Positions 35,751 to 35,941 of a stretch of 35,941 nt of DNA are shown here, in pieces. A model generated the notes under the pieces. It saw only the letters and a list, made by a program, of their open reading frames with translations, was not told the origin of the DNA and searched no databases. Positions within the stretch are counted from its first letter, which is position 1, and each line of letters opens with the position of its first letter. Made by a program: the position numbers and the translations under genes. Origin of the DNA: Acidobacteriota bacterium (GTDB lineage Bacteria; Acidobacteriota; UBA6911; RPQK01; JADFOI01); contig JADFOI010000023.1 in assembly GCA_022562935.1 (NCBI GenBank), forward strand, positions 1 through 35,941. The letters are read 5' to 3'.

Positions 35751-35824
35751 AGATCTCTCCTCCTCTTGCCAGCGAAAGCCCATTTTAACATCTTTACTTT
35801 ATAACCCTAAAGCCATTAAGTGGA

Positions 35825-35852
35825 TTATTGCCTTGATGGAGCAAGGCAATAA
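35825..35852. repeat. 11-bp perfect inverted repeat upstream of the methyltransferase
   Basis: TTATTGCCTTG and CAAGGCAATAA flank a 6-base loop. It sits in the region upstream of the minus-strand methyltransferase, 75 bases from its GTG start, so an operator is as likely as a terminator. The remaining 89 bases hold no complete gene. Confidence 0.45.
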
Positions 35853-35941
35853 ATGAAACGAACGGGTGCTGAAGGCGTATACTAACCTGACTGCGGAACC
35901 CTTGATGGACTGAGGTATTTATGCGATATCGGCGGATCTTA

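Noticed and set aside
35921-35941. Possible start of a plus-strand gene (ATGCGATATCGG...) at the right edge
   Set aside because: Only seven codons are visible, with a weak TGAGGT site; too little to call.

Overview
The window is the replication-origin neighbourhood of a bacterial chromosome. Two housekeeping clusters usually found near oriC flank it: rpmH-rnpA-yidD-yidC on the left (minus strand) and dnaA-dnaN-gyrB-gyrA on the right (plus strand). An Acidobacteriota-like organism is the best guess. The reasons are a secreted protein of the VWFA-related type expanded in Acidobacteria, a glycine-zipper lipoprotein, a CBM9-like gene beside rnhB, and a FAR/ligase/ACP/acyltransferase lipid operon. 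None of these proves the phylum. Base composition is mixed: about 35-42% G+C on hand-counted lines around 2.5-5 kb and 6.1-6.3 kb, against about 60-65% in much of 5.4-11 kb.

Layout. 1-3.4 kb: yidC (cut by the window edge), yidD, rnpA, rpmH and pheA, all minus. 3.42-3.70 kb: an A+T-rich gap with a perfect DnaA box, a one-mismatch box, a short C-rich spacer and a CTACTACTACT DnaA-trio tract. This is the best oriC candidate, and gene direction switches here. 3.70-3.80 kb: a selenocysteine tRNA. 3.9-12.6 kb: a plus-strand operon of a diacylglycerol-kinase-like protein, a 1453-residue four-domain lipid enzyme (fatty acyl reductase, acyl-AMP ligase, ACP, PlsC), a HAD phosphatase, a zinc dehydrogenase and a LarA-like protein, ended by a 24-bp perfect hairpin. 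The set resembles the myxobacterial elb ether-lipid locus. 12.7-13.9 kb: a lipoprotein, tRNA-Ser(GCU) and a possible small SRP-like RNA. 14.0-16.4 kb: CBM9-like protein, rnhB and pcm (minus), divergent from tyrA and a DUF374 acyltransferase. 18.0-22.6 kb: a minus-strand operon rpmE-prfA-prmC-HIT-folE-VWA protein. 23.1-25.7 kb: rpsA-HU-HIT. 26.1-33.9 kb: dnaA, dnaN, gyrB, gyrA without recF. 33.9-35.8 kb: a TPR protein, rpsU and a methyltransferase.

Together the genes cover replication initiation and topology (dnaA, dnaN, gyrAB), ribosome parts and release (rpmH, rpmE, rpsA, rpsU, prfA, prmC), membrane insertion (yidC, yidD), aromatic amino-acid synthesis (pheA, tyrA) and a dedicated lipid pathway. 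No insertion sequence, prophage, CRISPR array or toxin-antitoxin pair was seen.
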